A DNA stretch of 21,049 nucleotides, taken from IMG/VR virus record IMGVR_UViG_3300042991_000784, positions 1 through 21,049 of that record. One strand, 5' to 3'. Under the pieces are notes generated by a model that worked only from the letters and a program-made list of their open reading frames with translations, was not told where the DNA came from and did not search any database. A program made the position numbers and the translations under genes. Positions 1-6,771 of this stretch are shown here, in pieces; positions within the stretch are counted from its first letter, which is position 1, and every line of letters begins with the position of its first letter. The DNA is from a virus.

Positions 1-1177
1 TGTTATCACCTACAATGAGTTCGCTCGTTTTAATCCGATCCGCACTTATTGAATCAGCAGCTATGTTCGTAGCTGTAAGATTTTTGATTAGCGCAACATC
101 CATGATAACGCCAAAAGTGCTATCGACAATAAAGGGAGTCTTTGTCCCAGTCCCTGATGTATCACAAATAGCAAATCGATCTGCAACAATCTCAAACGTC
201 GAAACAGCTCCATCGTTCATCAAGCCAAAGCCAGCTACCTTACCATTACTATCTAGCTTAACCGAATACTGAGAGTAAACAGTTCCAGATATTGCAGTCC
301 AATCACTTGTGTAAGTAACCGGATCTTTGTTTGTGTTAGTCGTAAGGCTGCGATATAGATTAGAAGCATAGACAACCGTCATGCCTGGGTAATATGTAAT
401 CAAAGCTGACCAATCCGCCCCAGCTACAGCTGCCCTAACAGTTTTCTCGATCGCAATAGCTGCACTGTTATCCCCTACATCCACCTGCAAAGTTCCAATA
501 TCAGTAGCTATGGCGGATAAGTCAACAGTTCCGTTATGAGAAAGAGCGTTAATTGAAACCGTATGGCTGTTGATAACAATAGCCTGTGCCGCAACAGCAT
601 CTTCTGCATTACTCACAGATGTTGCCAGTGTCCTAAAATCTTCAGCCTGACTTACTAGACCGCCTTCAGCAGTTGTTACTCTGCCCGTAAGAAAACCAAG
701 TGCCACAATCTGAGCGTCTAGCGCTTTATCTAAGCCATCATAATCCAGCTCTAAAATATCCACCCTCTGGTCTATCAGCGTAGTTGCATCTTCCGCCTCA
801 GATATTCGTACACCAGTCTCTCCTAGCGATTGATTCAAAAGATTATCAGCCACTTCTAAGAGGGCCAGCTGAGCAGTTATAGAACTACTCCCCACTGAGA
901 TTTTATCAATCTCACTTGTCAAATCACTATGGAGTTGAGTGCTAGTTATCTTTCCAGAAAGGCCGGCTACTATAAGATTTATATTCCCCGCATCAGTTAG
1001 GTCTGGGGTCTCACCTGGGAGGCCATCCATCCCTTTTATTGCCTGATAATCTATGGTCACAACAGAAGGTGCTTTTTCGATAACGATCTCAGATGGATTA
1101 CTCACATCTATAGAGTACGAAGCACTCTCTACTTTGACCAATGGAGTATTGTGGCTTATAACAATCTCTGTGCTCAT
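1..1177 (-). CDS. J-like central tail fibre / host-specificity protein (DUF1983), partial
   Basis: The reading frame is open from an ATG at 1177 to the left edge with no stop, so about 392 residues are visible and the C-terminus is missing. Residues 1-60 hold a short beta region and a brief collagen-like stretch (GMDGLPGETP). Residues about 90-245 are helical and heptad-like, as expected of a fibre shaft. Residues about 254-296 resemble a small chitin/carbohydrate-binding fold of the CBM5/12 type, with Trp256, a Y-x-x-G-x-x-V-x-Y core and Trp293. Residues about 303-390 match the DUF1983 pattern of lambda gpJ C-termini (YSVKLDSNGKVAGFGL, then EIVADRFAI and SISADRIKT). The start overlaps the preceding stop as ATGA. 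Known family: J proteins form the tail tip and touch the host receptor. A sugar-binding role for the middle module is inference. Confidence 0.82.
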   Translation of the reverse strand, partial: MSTEIVISHNTPLVKVESASYSIDVSNPSEIVIEKAPSVVTIDYQAIKGMDGLPGETPDLTDAGNINLIVAGLSGKITSTQLHSDLTSEIDKISVGSSSITAQLALLEVADNLLNQSLGETGVRISEAEDATTLIDQRVDILELDYDGLDKALDAQIVALGFLTGRVTTAEGGLVSQAEDFRTLATSVSNAEDAVAAQAIVINSHTVSINALSHNGTVDLSAIATDIGTLQVDVGDNSAAIAIEKTVRAAVAGADWSALITYYPGMTVVYASNLYRSLTTNTNKDPVTYTSDWTAISGTVYSQYSVKLDSNGKVAGFGLMNDGAVSTFEIVADRFAICDTSGTGTKTPFIVDSTFGVIMDVALIKNLTATNIAADSISADRIKTSELIVGDN

Positions 1178-1476
1178 ATTCCAGATCTCACATTAAGAGT
1201 AAATAGATCTGACATAGTCAACCCCTCTATGTTTGTCAGGTAAAAAGCTGCGGTATATGTCCCAGGTGGAAGAGATCCAAACAGGCAAGTCATGGTTCCC
1301 AGAGCTGCATCGATAACAATACAAGTTCTGGTAGTGACCGGAGATGTTTGTATCTTGCACTCTACAGAGTAATCAGTCAGGTTTAGGGCAACCCCACCTT
1401 GCTGCACTCTAACAGGCTTTGGGGCTGTATCAACTGCTGATACGTTCAGAACTCCCATGACATTAGAAAGACTCAT
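1174..1476 (-). CDS. small beta-domain virion protein
   Basis: The product has 100 residues, mostly beta-strand, with no membrane segment. The pattern 'LPPGTYTAAFYLTNIEGLT...LFTLNVRSG' near the C-terminus is typical of small Ig-like or BppU-N-like domains found in phage baseplates and fibre connectors. A related layout (PGDYFLVVQFKN...MQISVG) is seen in the protein encoded at 2998-3300, suggesting two copies of one fold in this locus. It starts on an ATG that overlaps the holin stop (TAATG) and ends in a 4-nt ATGA overlap with the J-like gene, so it is translationally coupled to both. Position next to the tip protein suggests a fibre or baseplate accessory; this is inference. Confidence 0.7.
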   Translation of the reverse strand: MSLSNVMGVLNVSAVDTAPKPVRVQQGGVALNLTDYSVECKIQTSPVTTRTCIVIDAALGTMTCLFGSLPPGTYTAAFYLTNIEGLTMSDLFTLNVRSGI

Positions 1477-1916
1477 TACTCTTTCCCCTTTGGTGCCGGA
1501 CTCTGAGCTTTATCGAACGACCTAAAGGCACCTAGCCCCAGAATCCCAAATAAAACCTGCATAGTTATGGTGGTATCTAACTCAGGGAAACCACCTACGT
1601 AGCCATAAAGACGAGCAGCCCAGTTAAGAAAAGGCGATATGATGGCGGCGTAAGCTAGGGCGCAACCACCTATCCAGCCCACAAATGGTCTCCAGCCAGA
1701 CACAAAGATGTTTTCACTTTTAGCTTCTTCGATGTTAATCAGAGTCTGAGCCTGCGTTGCAGCTAGTTCAAGCTCTAAAATCTTCTGGTTAATCTCCGCT
1801 TTTCTCTCCGCCGGAAGATCGCCAGTAATAGCCTCTCTGATATCCTTAGCCAAAGTGCCAATACCACCCAGTAGACCACCAACCGCACCTGATGAAAGAT
1901 CAGTCAGAATGCTCAT
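1476..1916 (-). CDS. 3TM holin of the GTA_holin_3TM type
   Basis: The product has 146 residues. Residues 10-30 are Gly-rich and weakly hydrophobic, residues 35-70 form an amphipathic helix (PAERKAEINQKILELELAATQ), then comes the family hallmark SGWRPFVGWIGGCALAYA (73-90). Hydrophobic segments lie at about 77-98 and 117-132, and the tail is short and charged (FDKAQSPAPKGKE). This order matches the holin superfamily III of gene-transfer-agent and phage holins. Holins oligomerise in the inner membrane and set lysis timing, releasing the endolysin. It overlaps both neighbours by a few bases inside the lysis cassette. Identification is by motif and topology. Confidence 0.88.
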   Translation of the reverse strand: MSILTDLSSGAVGGLLGGIGTLAKDIREAITGDLPAERKAEINQKILELELAATQAQTLINIEEAKSENIFVSGWRPFVGWIGGCALAYAAIISPFLNWAARLYGYVGGFPELDTTITMQVLFGILGLGAFRSFDKAQSPAPKGKE

Positions 1917-2083
1917 AACCTCCCCTTTCCATGCCCATCCAGCCAGGCATCAACCCTAGATCCATGTTCCAGCAATCCTTCTTCACACATCGTATCCCAG
2001 GGAGTTCTGAACACCCCTCGTTTTGTGCACCAATTCTTATTCTGAATAAAATGCTTACATTTCTTGCACACCGTAGCGGTCAT
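1913..2083 (-). CDS. 56-aa Cys-rich (zinc-knuckle-like) mini-protein in the lysis cassette
   Basis: A short gene that a length cut-off would miss. It starts at an ATG overlapping the previous stop (ATGA, 2080-2083) and ends in an ATGA overlap with the holin start (1913-1916), so it fits exactly into the overlap chain. The 56 residues hold four cysteines as C6-x2-C9-x9-C19-x13-C33 (CKKCKHFIQNKNWC and then PWDTMC), a spacing that could bind one zinc ion. The rest is polar with one Trp-rich segment (VDAWLDGHG). No membrane segment is present. Function unknown. The coupling at both ends is good evidence that it is translated. Confidence 0.72.
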   Translation of the reverse strand: MTATVCKKCKHFIQNKNWCTKRGVFRTPWDTMCEEGLLEHGSRVDAWLDGHGKGRL

Positions 2084-2334
2084 CGGTCACACTCTATATG
2101 CTGGCCGTGATTTATCGCATGGTGCGCCGCTATCTTGGCCAAACACAACTCATGAGCAGTCAATCTCTCTTCATGGTCTTTGCACCTACTGGCCATGTCC
2201 TCCTTCATCTCTGCTATTGAATTTTCCAGGTTTGCCAAGAGTTTTTTAGCTGACCAGAGAATATAACCACCTACAATTGTACCAATAGCGCCCATTATGG
2301 ACGCAAAGCTAACCGAGATGTTTAGAGTCTGCAT
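2080..2334 (-). CDS. small membrane protein with C-terminal coiled coil (spanin- or holin-like)
   Basis: The start is ATG 2334, chosen because GGAGGG (complement of 2344-2349) sits at proper spacing; the longer upstream frame has no such site. The 84 residues show one N-terminal membrane segment (about 8-29, FASIMGAIGTIVGGYILWSA). A charged heptad-rich helix follows (30-75, KKLLANLENSIAEMKEDM...), then a His-rich tail with two cysteines. One membrane anchor plus a periplasmic coiled coil is the architecture of i-spanins (Rz), but the domain is shorter than usual and a class of small holins has a similar outline. It overlaps the previous gene by 26 nt and the next by 4 nt. The exact lysis role is unresolved. 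Confidence 0.75.
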   Translation of the reverse strand: MQTLNISVSFASIMGAIGTIVGGYILWSAKKLLANLENSIAEMKEDMASRCKDHEERLTAHELCLAKIAAHHAINHGQHIECDR

Positions 2335-2518
2335 TGGCGTTGGCCCTCCGGTCTTTAATAAGTTTGGCCTTACGATCCCGTTCCTTGCAGCGCTCAAGGG
2401 CCTGCCAGATTTGTAGAGCAAGAATAATCATCAGAATCAATACAACTATCCCGGCGTACCAGTGAAATCCAGGGATCCAGACTAGTGTAGCTGCACCAGC
2501 GATAACCGTCTTATCCAT
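2309..2518 (-). CDS. 69-aa single-pass membrane protein of the lysis cassette
   Basis: The start codon overlaps the endolysin stop (TAATG, 2516-2520). The protein has a hydrophobic N-terminal half with a strong membrane segment at about 20-40 (YAGIVVLILMIILALQIWQAL). A basic cytoplasmic-type tail follows (ERCKERDRKAKLIKDRR). It resembles small accessory holins or antiholins in size and charge distribution, but no family motif is recognised. It lies directly after the endolysin and before a second membrane protein, so a role in membrane permeabilisation or its control is likely by position. The 26-nt overlap with the next gene places that gene's ribosome-binding site inside this one. Confidence 0.72.
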   Translation of the reverse strand: MDKTVIAGAATLVWIPGFHWYAGIVVLILMIILALQIWQALERCKERDRKAKLIKDRRANANADSKHLG

Positions 2519-2946
2519 TACTTATCTCCAATTAGTTCAAAGTGTGGAAGATCATCAAAGTTCTGATCTGTGAAATCCATATCTCCATCCCAATCGCCGC
2601 CCCATCTGATTTTGATATTCATGCTATCTGCGACGGATTTTACATAGCCAGCGAAGAAATAGAATCTTGCAAGATCCTTCCTCCTTTGGTCAGCCGTACC
2701 TTCTGTGCCCCACTTGACAGGATATGGTACAACATCAATAGCTAGCGAAGGGACAGAGTTATGTTTACTAACAGGCCAGGGTGTTTTTGACACACCGTTG
2801 GCTACAGCTCTATCTTGGTCAGCCTTATTCCTATGCCCACAAACAACAGAACAGTCAATATACTTAATGACTTCAGTGAGCACCATCTTGAGCCGATGGT
2901 CACAGGTTGCTAATTGAGCAAGAGATTTTGAAGAATAAGATGGCAT
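2518..2946 (-). CDS. M15-family peptidoglycan endopeptidase (endolysin)
   Basis: The 142-residue protein matches the VanY/L-alanyl-D-glutamate peptidase group of phage endolysins (T5-endolysin-like). The zinc site is visible: SKHNSVPSLAID (60-71) supplies His62 and Asp71, and LPHFEL (133-138) supplies His135 and the Glu next to it. CGHRNKADQD (36-45) corresponds to the conserved G-x-R...Q substrate strand. Length is typical for single-domain enzymes. There is no signal peptide or membrane anchor, so export should depend on a holin. ATG 2946 is preceded by AAAGGAT. The dispersed palindrome at 2956-2987 lies directly upstream of that site. The enzyme cuts peptide cross-links of the cell wall at lysis. 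Confidence 0.93.
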   Translation of the reverse strand: MPSYSSKSLAQLATCDHRLKMVLTEVIKYIDCSVVCGHRNKADQDRAVANGVSKTPWPVSKHNSVPSLAIDVVPYPVKWGTEGTADQRRKDLARFYFFAGYVKSVADSMNIKIRWGGDWDGDMDFTDQNFDDLPHFELIGDK

Positions 2947-2955
2947 AAATCAATA

Positions 2956-2987
2956 TCCTTTGGTGTTGAAAATTTCAATATTAACTC
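2956..2987 (-). promoter_or_regulatory. dispersed palindrome, site 1 (upstream of endolysin)
   Basis: Read on the minus strand the core is TTGAAATTTTCAA (2978-2966), followed by CACCAAAGG which runs into the endolysin ribosome-binding site. Six related sites exist in the window (others near 10319, 12716, 13904, 15628 and 17402). This one lies in the only gap of the lysis region, 51 bp between two otherwise tightly packed gene groups. A DNA operator or an RNA hairpin are both possible. Confidence 0.72.
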
Positions 2988-2997
2988 TGCTGTGAAT

Positions 2998-3300
2998 TTA
3001 CGCTATTGACCCTACACTGATCTGCATCGGCTCTGTTATCTCTTTGCAAAACCCAGTTAAGGTGTTTTTGAATTGCACCACTAAGAAGTAGTCACCCGGA
3101 GTTTGTGCAGTATGCGTCCCAGGTACACGCACTTCCCACGATGATTGGTCGAGACTTTTATCTATTGTCCCGGTTGCACTAGCTACGCTGCCTAACGATG
3201 CTACAATGACATAACTAGCTGACCAATTACTGTCAAAAGTAGGCACCTGCGGGCTTATGTAGTCCTTCCAATAACTGTCTCCGGCGGTTATTCTCAGCAT
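2998..3300 (-). CDS. small beta-domain virion protein
   Basis: The product has 100 residues, all-beta in appearance, with no signal or membrane segment. It begins MLRITAGDSYWKDYI and ends in PGDYFLVVQFKNTLTGFCKEI...MQISVG, the outline of BppU-N-like or Ig-like domains of phage baseplate and fibre proteins. The protein at 1174-1476 has the same ending layout. The start is supported by GAGGTGAAATC directly before ATG 3300 and by a 7-nt overlap with the previous gene. It is the last gene before the lysis cassette. A structural role next to the fibre genes is inferred from fold and position. Confidence 0.68.
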   Translation of the reverse strand: MLRITAGDSYWKDYISPQVPTFDSNWSASYVIVASLGSVASATGTIDKSLDQSSWEVRVPGTHTAQTPGDYFLVVQFKNTLTGFCKEITEPMQISVGSIA

Positions 3301-3557
3301 GATTTCACCTCTAAAATTCCTGTTCCAGCAAATTCAATAGATTCATATACTGTTTCAAAATCAATACTTGATGTTTCAACAATACTAAAAGTCACCACAC
3401 TAGCTCCTATGTTAAAAGTTGCGCCTGCTTCAACTACGGTAAAGGCCCCCGCTTCGTAAGCGTGAGTGACTATTCCACCGCCTGTGAGACCATTCAGTCG
3501 CTCCCAGGCATCGCCTGCGGTTGAATGTTCTACCAATATTTCCCAAGCATCGCTCAT
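3294..3557 (-). CDS. small protein of unknown function in the fibre cluster
   Basis: An 87-residue acidic protein with no recognised domain. The first 25 residues (MSDAWEILVEHSTAGDAWERL) contain two copies of a DAWE/AWER helix motif, and the rest is beta-rich (TFNIGASVVTFSIVETSS). It overlaps the previous gene by ATGA (3554-3557) and the next by 7 nt. Its position directly after a protein ending in the PSAEEIAVAVWNYE tail suggests that the two belong to one assembly. No function is assigned. Confidence 0.6.
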   Translation of the reverse strand: MSDAWEILVEHSTAGDAWERLNGLTGGGIVTHAYEAGAFTVVEAGATFNIGASVVTFSIVETSSIDFETVYESIEFAGTGILEVKSC

Positions 3558-4228
3558 CGCTCATAGTTCCAGACTGCCACCGCAATCTCTTCAGCACTCG
3601 GATAAGAGCCGCTTCCACTAAATGCTATAGCAGGCATCACAAAACTTCCAGAGGTAACCCCAACTTCACCACCTACAGCAGGTATTACTACAATTACTAA
3701 TTGTAAATTTACAGCCGGGCTTGCTACACTACCTTGTTGCTGCCCAACCATAGCTGCCGCACTTACAACTGGCTGTGCGCTGGCTGCTGGCTGATCGAAC
3801 ACTCCAAGCGATCCCGCCGTTAAACTTGCAGCCAGAACAACAGATTGCAACGACGACGCAGGTTGAACCAGTGAACCCTGCTGAATACCAGTAAGAGTTG
3901 CTGCACTGATAGATGGTTGTAAACTTACAGCTGGCTGTGTAACAATACCTAGCTGACCAGACGAAAGTATAGGTGCCGCAACAACAGGAAGTGCTGACGG
4001 CTGTGGCTGGTTGAGAGTGCCATTTCTTACACCAGTAAGGGAACTGGAAGAAGCAACCACAGGTGCATCAGAAACACCCGGAACTGTGACTGTGCCGTTT
4101 CTTAGACCAGAAAGAGAACTGGGAGCCGTAACAGTTGGTTGTGTGCTCGCACTGGGTACAGTCAGCGTACCGTTTACAGCACCACTACTTGTGCCGAATA
4201 CCCAGAAGTATTTTAGGCTAGCCCTCAT
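3554..4228 (-). CDS. repeat-built fibre-like protein with eight 24/25-residue units
   Basis: The 224-residue product is almost wholly tandem repeats. Units begin at Gly20, 45, 70, 94, 118, 142, 166 and (partial) 190, so the period is exactly 25, 25, then 24 residues. The loose consensus is G-x-[LV]-x-x-P-A-x-S-x-Q-P-V-V-x-A-A-x-L-x-G. It is rich in Ala, Ser, Pro, Gln, Val and poor in charge, which suggests an extended beta-solenoid or fibrous stalk. The C-terminus (YPSAEEIAVAVWNYER) is a tail motif also seen in phage fibre and collar-like proteins. There is no signal peptide. It starts right after the preceding stop and overlaps the next gene by ATGA. Family unrecognised; a structural virion role is inferred. 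Confidence 0.72.
   Translation of the reverse strand: MRASLKYFWVFGTSSGAVNGTLTVPSASTQPTVTAPSSLSGLRNGTVTVPGVSDAPVVASSSSLTGVRNGTLNQPQPSALPVVAAPILSSGQLGIVTQPAVSLQPSISAATLTGIQQGSLVQPASSLQSVVLAASLTAGSLGVFDQPAASAQPVVSAAAMVGQQQGSVASPAVNLQLVIVVIPAVGGEVGVTSGSFVMPAIAFSGSGSYPSAEEIAVAVWNYER
3662..4171 (-). repeat. in-frame 72/75-bp tandem repeats encoding the 24/25-residue units
   Basis: Seven full units and one partial unit, diverged at the DNA level but kept in register at the protein level. Unit lengths are 75, 75, then 72 bp. The two upstream units are most alike (both GT[LV]TVP... and ...L[TS]G[LV]RNG), pointing to a more recent duplication at the N-terminal side. Arrays of this type can expand or contract by recombination and so change stalk length. 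Confidence 0.8.
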
Positions 4229-4711
4229 TTACAGAGCCTCGAAGTAAATACTCACTGCCCCAGAGGATGGTGCAGTCCTGAGAATGGGATACACAAGGGC
4301 TGCTGCATGTATATCAACTATCTCAGATGCAGCAACATAAAGGGTGCCATCTGTGTAAGTGGCGTCACCCACAAAAGAGTAATCTCTGGTTTTACCTATC
4401 ACTGTTCCTGCTGCGTCATAGAGTGCAAAGAAAACTGTTGCACTTTGTGATGCTACAGAGAACCTGCAACTGAGAGCCAGATGAATAGAGTTTCCAATAT
4501 CAATCCCTGTGTAGGTTGCCAGTGATGCTGTTGCATCTACCGCAGATAATGCTGATCTACGAACTGCGGCCAGAGTTGCTGGCTTTTTACTGGTGATCGC
4601 ACTGTAGTAAATCTCCGGTGTACTACTATCGATTGTCCGAGCCTCAATACCACCAGTATATGTAGTGGCACTGGATTCCAGACTTTGTTTTACTTCTGCT
4701 CCTGATGCCAT
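4229..4711 (-). CDS. beta-rich virion-associated protein, family unknown
   Basis: The product has 160 residues, with no membrane segment or signal peptide. After a short polar N-terminus the sequence is a run of beta-strands (IHLALSCRFSVASQSATVFFALYDAAGTVIGKTRDYSFVG), resembling jelly-roll or carbohydrate-binding-like sandwiches common in phage fibres. GAGGTGATTT lies just before ATG 4711, inside the end of the previous gene. Directly adjacent to the repeat protein downstream. A structural role is likely from fold and context, but no specific family is recognised. Confidence 0.66.
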   Translation of the reverse strand: MASGAEVKQSLESSATTYTGGIEARTIDSSTPEIYYSAITSKKPATLAAVRRSALSAVDATASLATYTGIDIGNSIHLALSCRFSVASQSATVFFALYDAAGTVIGKTRDYSFVGDATYTDGTLYVAASEIVDIHAAALVYPILRTAPSSGAVSIYFEAL

Positions 4712-4714
4712 AAA

Positions 4715-5755
4715 TCACCTCTGGTTATTAAATTGTCTTCTGTTGATAGGTGCTGGAGAGAACGGCTGATCTTTATCCAGATACAATGTAAGACTGGGTA
4801 CATAAAGCGAATTGGTATACCATACACCTGATTCTATCTTACAGTGACATCCTGACCACAGTTGCATACTACGAAAGTCAGTATCATCAGTTATTAAGGA
4901 ACCGCCCGGTTGCATGCTAGCCCAAGTACCAGTCTCTGACATCAAAGCAAGAGTGTCTCCGGGGCCAATACTAAACGATATGGGTAGATTTGAGTATATC
5001 ACCGATAACCCAGGATTTGCGTATGAAGATTCTGCTACAAAAGCCCTGTTGATATAGGCTCTTATCTTTGAGGTGTTAGTGTTCAGAAAATACAAACCTA
5101 CACCTCTGATATTCAGCACTGGACTGTTCAACGGAACAGTAATCTGGGCACCAACATTACGAGTACTAGAGACTACATAAGCACCGTCATAAGGTATGTT
5201 TTTTCGTTGAGCTATTCCTGACAACAAACCACTGGTGTAGTTAAGCGTAAGTGTTGTTTGATGCTGCGCTACAACCGCCGTCCAGTTTGTACCGTTAAAC
5301 TGTCTGCGCATAAAGGGTGCAGATACCGCATTGTATGTCTCTATAATCACCAAAGGCTTTACTTGACCACGATAGAGTTGAACATAATCTGTCGTAGGTG
5401 CGGTAGCTGTATTCTTGCAGACAATCCAGTATCTTGCGCCGAGTGTTAATGTTGTTGCACTCCAGCTAGGCTGTATCTTTTTCTGCGTCTCAGCAGTCCA
5501 ACCGCCTGTTTGCTCAAAACTAGCCAGGGCAGTACCAGAGGGAATACCCGTACCGTCATCTGCCTGTAATTCAAAAGTTATTTTTCTATTAGCGTCTGTG
5601 CCGTAAACCGCTCCTATGTTGACCCAGAAATAACTTAGGTGCAAATCATCAGCTATAAAACTATAACCGAGCATTAACGTCGCAGGAGCAGCGTTTAGAC
5701 TTTCAGCTGTAAAAGTTACTGCCGGTGAGAATGATAGTGTAGTACCAGTAAACAT
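4715..5755 (-). CDS. 346-aa beta-rich virion protein, probable fibre or appendage component
   Basis: The protein has 346 residues. Residues about 1-140 read like a carbohydrate-binding beta-sandwich (LHLSYFWVNIG..., FELQADDGTGIPSGTALASFEQ, LGARYWIVCKN), a pattern common in appendage proteins of phages and of bacterial surface proteins. Residues about 150-330 repeat the theme with another beta region (VLNIRGVGLYFLNTNTSKIRAYI..., YVPSLTLYLD). The C-terminus is basic and Asn/Gln-rich (NRRQFNNQR), and a similar RRQFN string occurs at about 149-153 (MRRQFNGTNW), so there may be two related modules. It is only 3 nt from the previous gene. No catalytic motif is seen. A structural or adhesin role is inferred. 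Confidence 0.66.
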   Translation of the reverse strand: MFTGTTLSFSPAVTFTAESLNAAPATLMLGYSFIADDLHLSYFWVNIGAVYGTDANRKITFELQADDGTGIPSGTALASFEQTGGWTAETQKKIQPSWSATTLTLGARYWIVCKNTATAPTTDYVQLYRGQVKPLVIIETYNAVSAPFMRRQFNGTNWTAVVAQHQTTLTLNYTSGLLSGIAQRKNIPYDGAYVVSSTRNVGAQITVPLNSPVLNIRGVGLYFLNTNTSKIRAYINRAFVAESSYANPGLSVIYSNLPISFSIGPGDTLALMSETGTWASMQPGGSLITDDTDFRSMQLWSGCHCKIESGVWYTNSLYVPSLTLYLDKDQPFSPAPINRRQFNNQR

Positions 5756-5758
5756 ACC

Positions 5759-6190
5759 CTACACCTGCAGCGCTGCTAACGCTGCCTGAGCCGTTTGAAG
5801 AGCTTCCAAATTAGCCACAGATGGATCTGCATCATAAGCAATCTGAGCGTCCGCCACAGCTTTCTGGGCTATAACTAGAACATCCCTATCCAGCTGGAGT
5901 TGCCGACCCAAACTATAAATCATCACCATTACATCGCCGTAGGTTGCACTTCCTATTATAGAGTCATCCAGAGGATTGCGCAGTGACAGAGATTTTGTTG
6001 GATCAATCAGTTGAGCTGACACAGCACCGCAAGGGTTGTGATAGATTGTCCCTGAGATAGAATCTTCAGTGATAAACTCCTCATCCATTGTGATCCAGGG
6101 AATGCCATTGAACTCATTTCCGAAGCGACCACCGAAAACTCTCTGCTTACTCTTTGTAGTTGATGTTTTATATTCAGTATCGAGTATCAT
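5759..6190 (-). CDS. 143-aa protein with C-terminal Ala-rich helix, unknown
   Basis: The N-terminal part is mixed (GGRFGNEFNGIPWITMDEEFITEDSISGTIYHN). The C-terminal third (about 100-143, LDRDVLVIAQKAVADAQIAYDADPSVANLEALQTAQAALAAL, given here as key features only) is an Ala-rich amphipathic helix, probably an oligomerising coiled coil. A good ribosome-binding site (AAAAGGAG) precedes ATG 6190. It lies between two other small virion-like genes. No family recognised. Trimerising coiled coils are frequent in fibre-associated proteins, so a structural role is plausible. Confidence 0.62.
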   Translation of the reverse strand: MILDTEYKTSTTKSKQRVFGGRFGNEFNGIPWITMDEEFITEDSISGTIYHNPCGAVSAQLIDPTKSLSLRNPLDDSIIGSATYGDVMVMIYSLGRQLQLDRDVLVIAQKAVADAQIAYDADPSVANLEALQTAQAALAALQV

Positions 6191-6201
6191 ATAAACTCCT
6201 T

Positions 6202-6621
6202 TTAGGCCGGTGTCGGGATGGTAATCGGATTAGTTATGCCTGCGGTCATAGTGCCGCCATTCGATGCAGTTTGCGCGCTTAAACTACTGTCATCCACAGA
6301 AACCAGCTTTGCACCGGTGACAGTGTTTGTTGTGTTAATCCAGAGGGCGCAGTACGATGCAGGGCCAAGAGTTTCACCCGCTCCGGTAGTCCACGTAGCG
6401 TTTGCACCGTCGAGAACTCCGTTGGTGTTGGTCAAGGTTACTGTTTTAGCACCTCTGGTGTAGCCTGCTCCGGTTGCTAGCTCACCTCTGACACCGGCTG
6501 CATAGACGTCTGCTGCTGCAAAGCCGCCCGTTGCGTCATGCAGGGTTAGCCAATAATAGCAGGTAGCTAAGTTTGCTGCGATGGTATCTCTCAATCCTGT
6601 TGATGCGGTAAAATCTGCCAT
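6202..6621 (-). CDS. phage tail-fibre/virion domain protein
   Basis: The 139-residue product follows a layout common to many phage tail-fibre-associated proteins: an N-terminal helix (GLRDTIAANLATCYYWLTLHDA), then a G-[EV]-L-A-T-G-x-G-Y-x-R core (GVRGELATGAGYTRGAKTVTL), a strand with W and G (ATWTTGAGETLGPASYCALWI), and a final strand-rich end (GAKLVSVDDSSLSAQTASNG). The family's usual arrangement of a 'G-Y-x-R' strand followed by a sheet that names 'fall within or below' a reference surface is present. AAAGGAGAATAATC precedes ATG 6621. It probably makes up part of the virion surface. Specific role unknown. Confidence 0.68.
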   Translation of the reverse strand: MADFTASTGLRDTIAANLATCYYWLTLHDATGGFAAADVYAAGVRGELATGAGYTRGAKTVTLTNTNGVLDGANATWTTGAGETLGPASYCALWINTTNTVTGAKLVSVDDSSLSAQTASNGGTMTAGITNPITIPTPA

Positions 6622-6636
6622 GATTATTCTCCTTTA

Positions 6637-6771
6637 TTATTGATCTGCTTTTATAACTTTAATTGTGCTGGGATCTGGTTCATCCTTATGGTCAGGATCG
6701 CCGCAACCCAAAAGCAATAAACTTGCGGTGACGATTAAGACTCCACCAAATAGCAAAACATTTTTCAGCAT
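6637..6771 (-). CDS. 44-aa predicted lipoprotein overlapping another gene
   Basis: A short frame read as MLKNVLLFGGVLIVTASLLLLGCGDPD, with the cysteine at residue 23. The first 22 residues have the shape of a lipoprotein signal peptide: a basic start, a hydrophobic core, and LLGC as lipobox, although Leu at -2 is less common than Ala or Ser. The mature part would be only about 22 residues, acidic and Pro-containing (GDPDHKDEPDPST). It overlaps the 68-residue gene by 80 nt in another frame and its own ribosome-binding site is weak. Short outer-membrane lipoproteins embedded in another gene are typical of o-spanins (Rz1), but this partner lacks an Rz-like membrane anchor. Function uncertain. 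Confidence 0.55.
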   Translation of the reverse strand: MLKNVLLFGGVLIVTASLLLLGCGDPDHKDEPDPSTIKVIKADQ

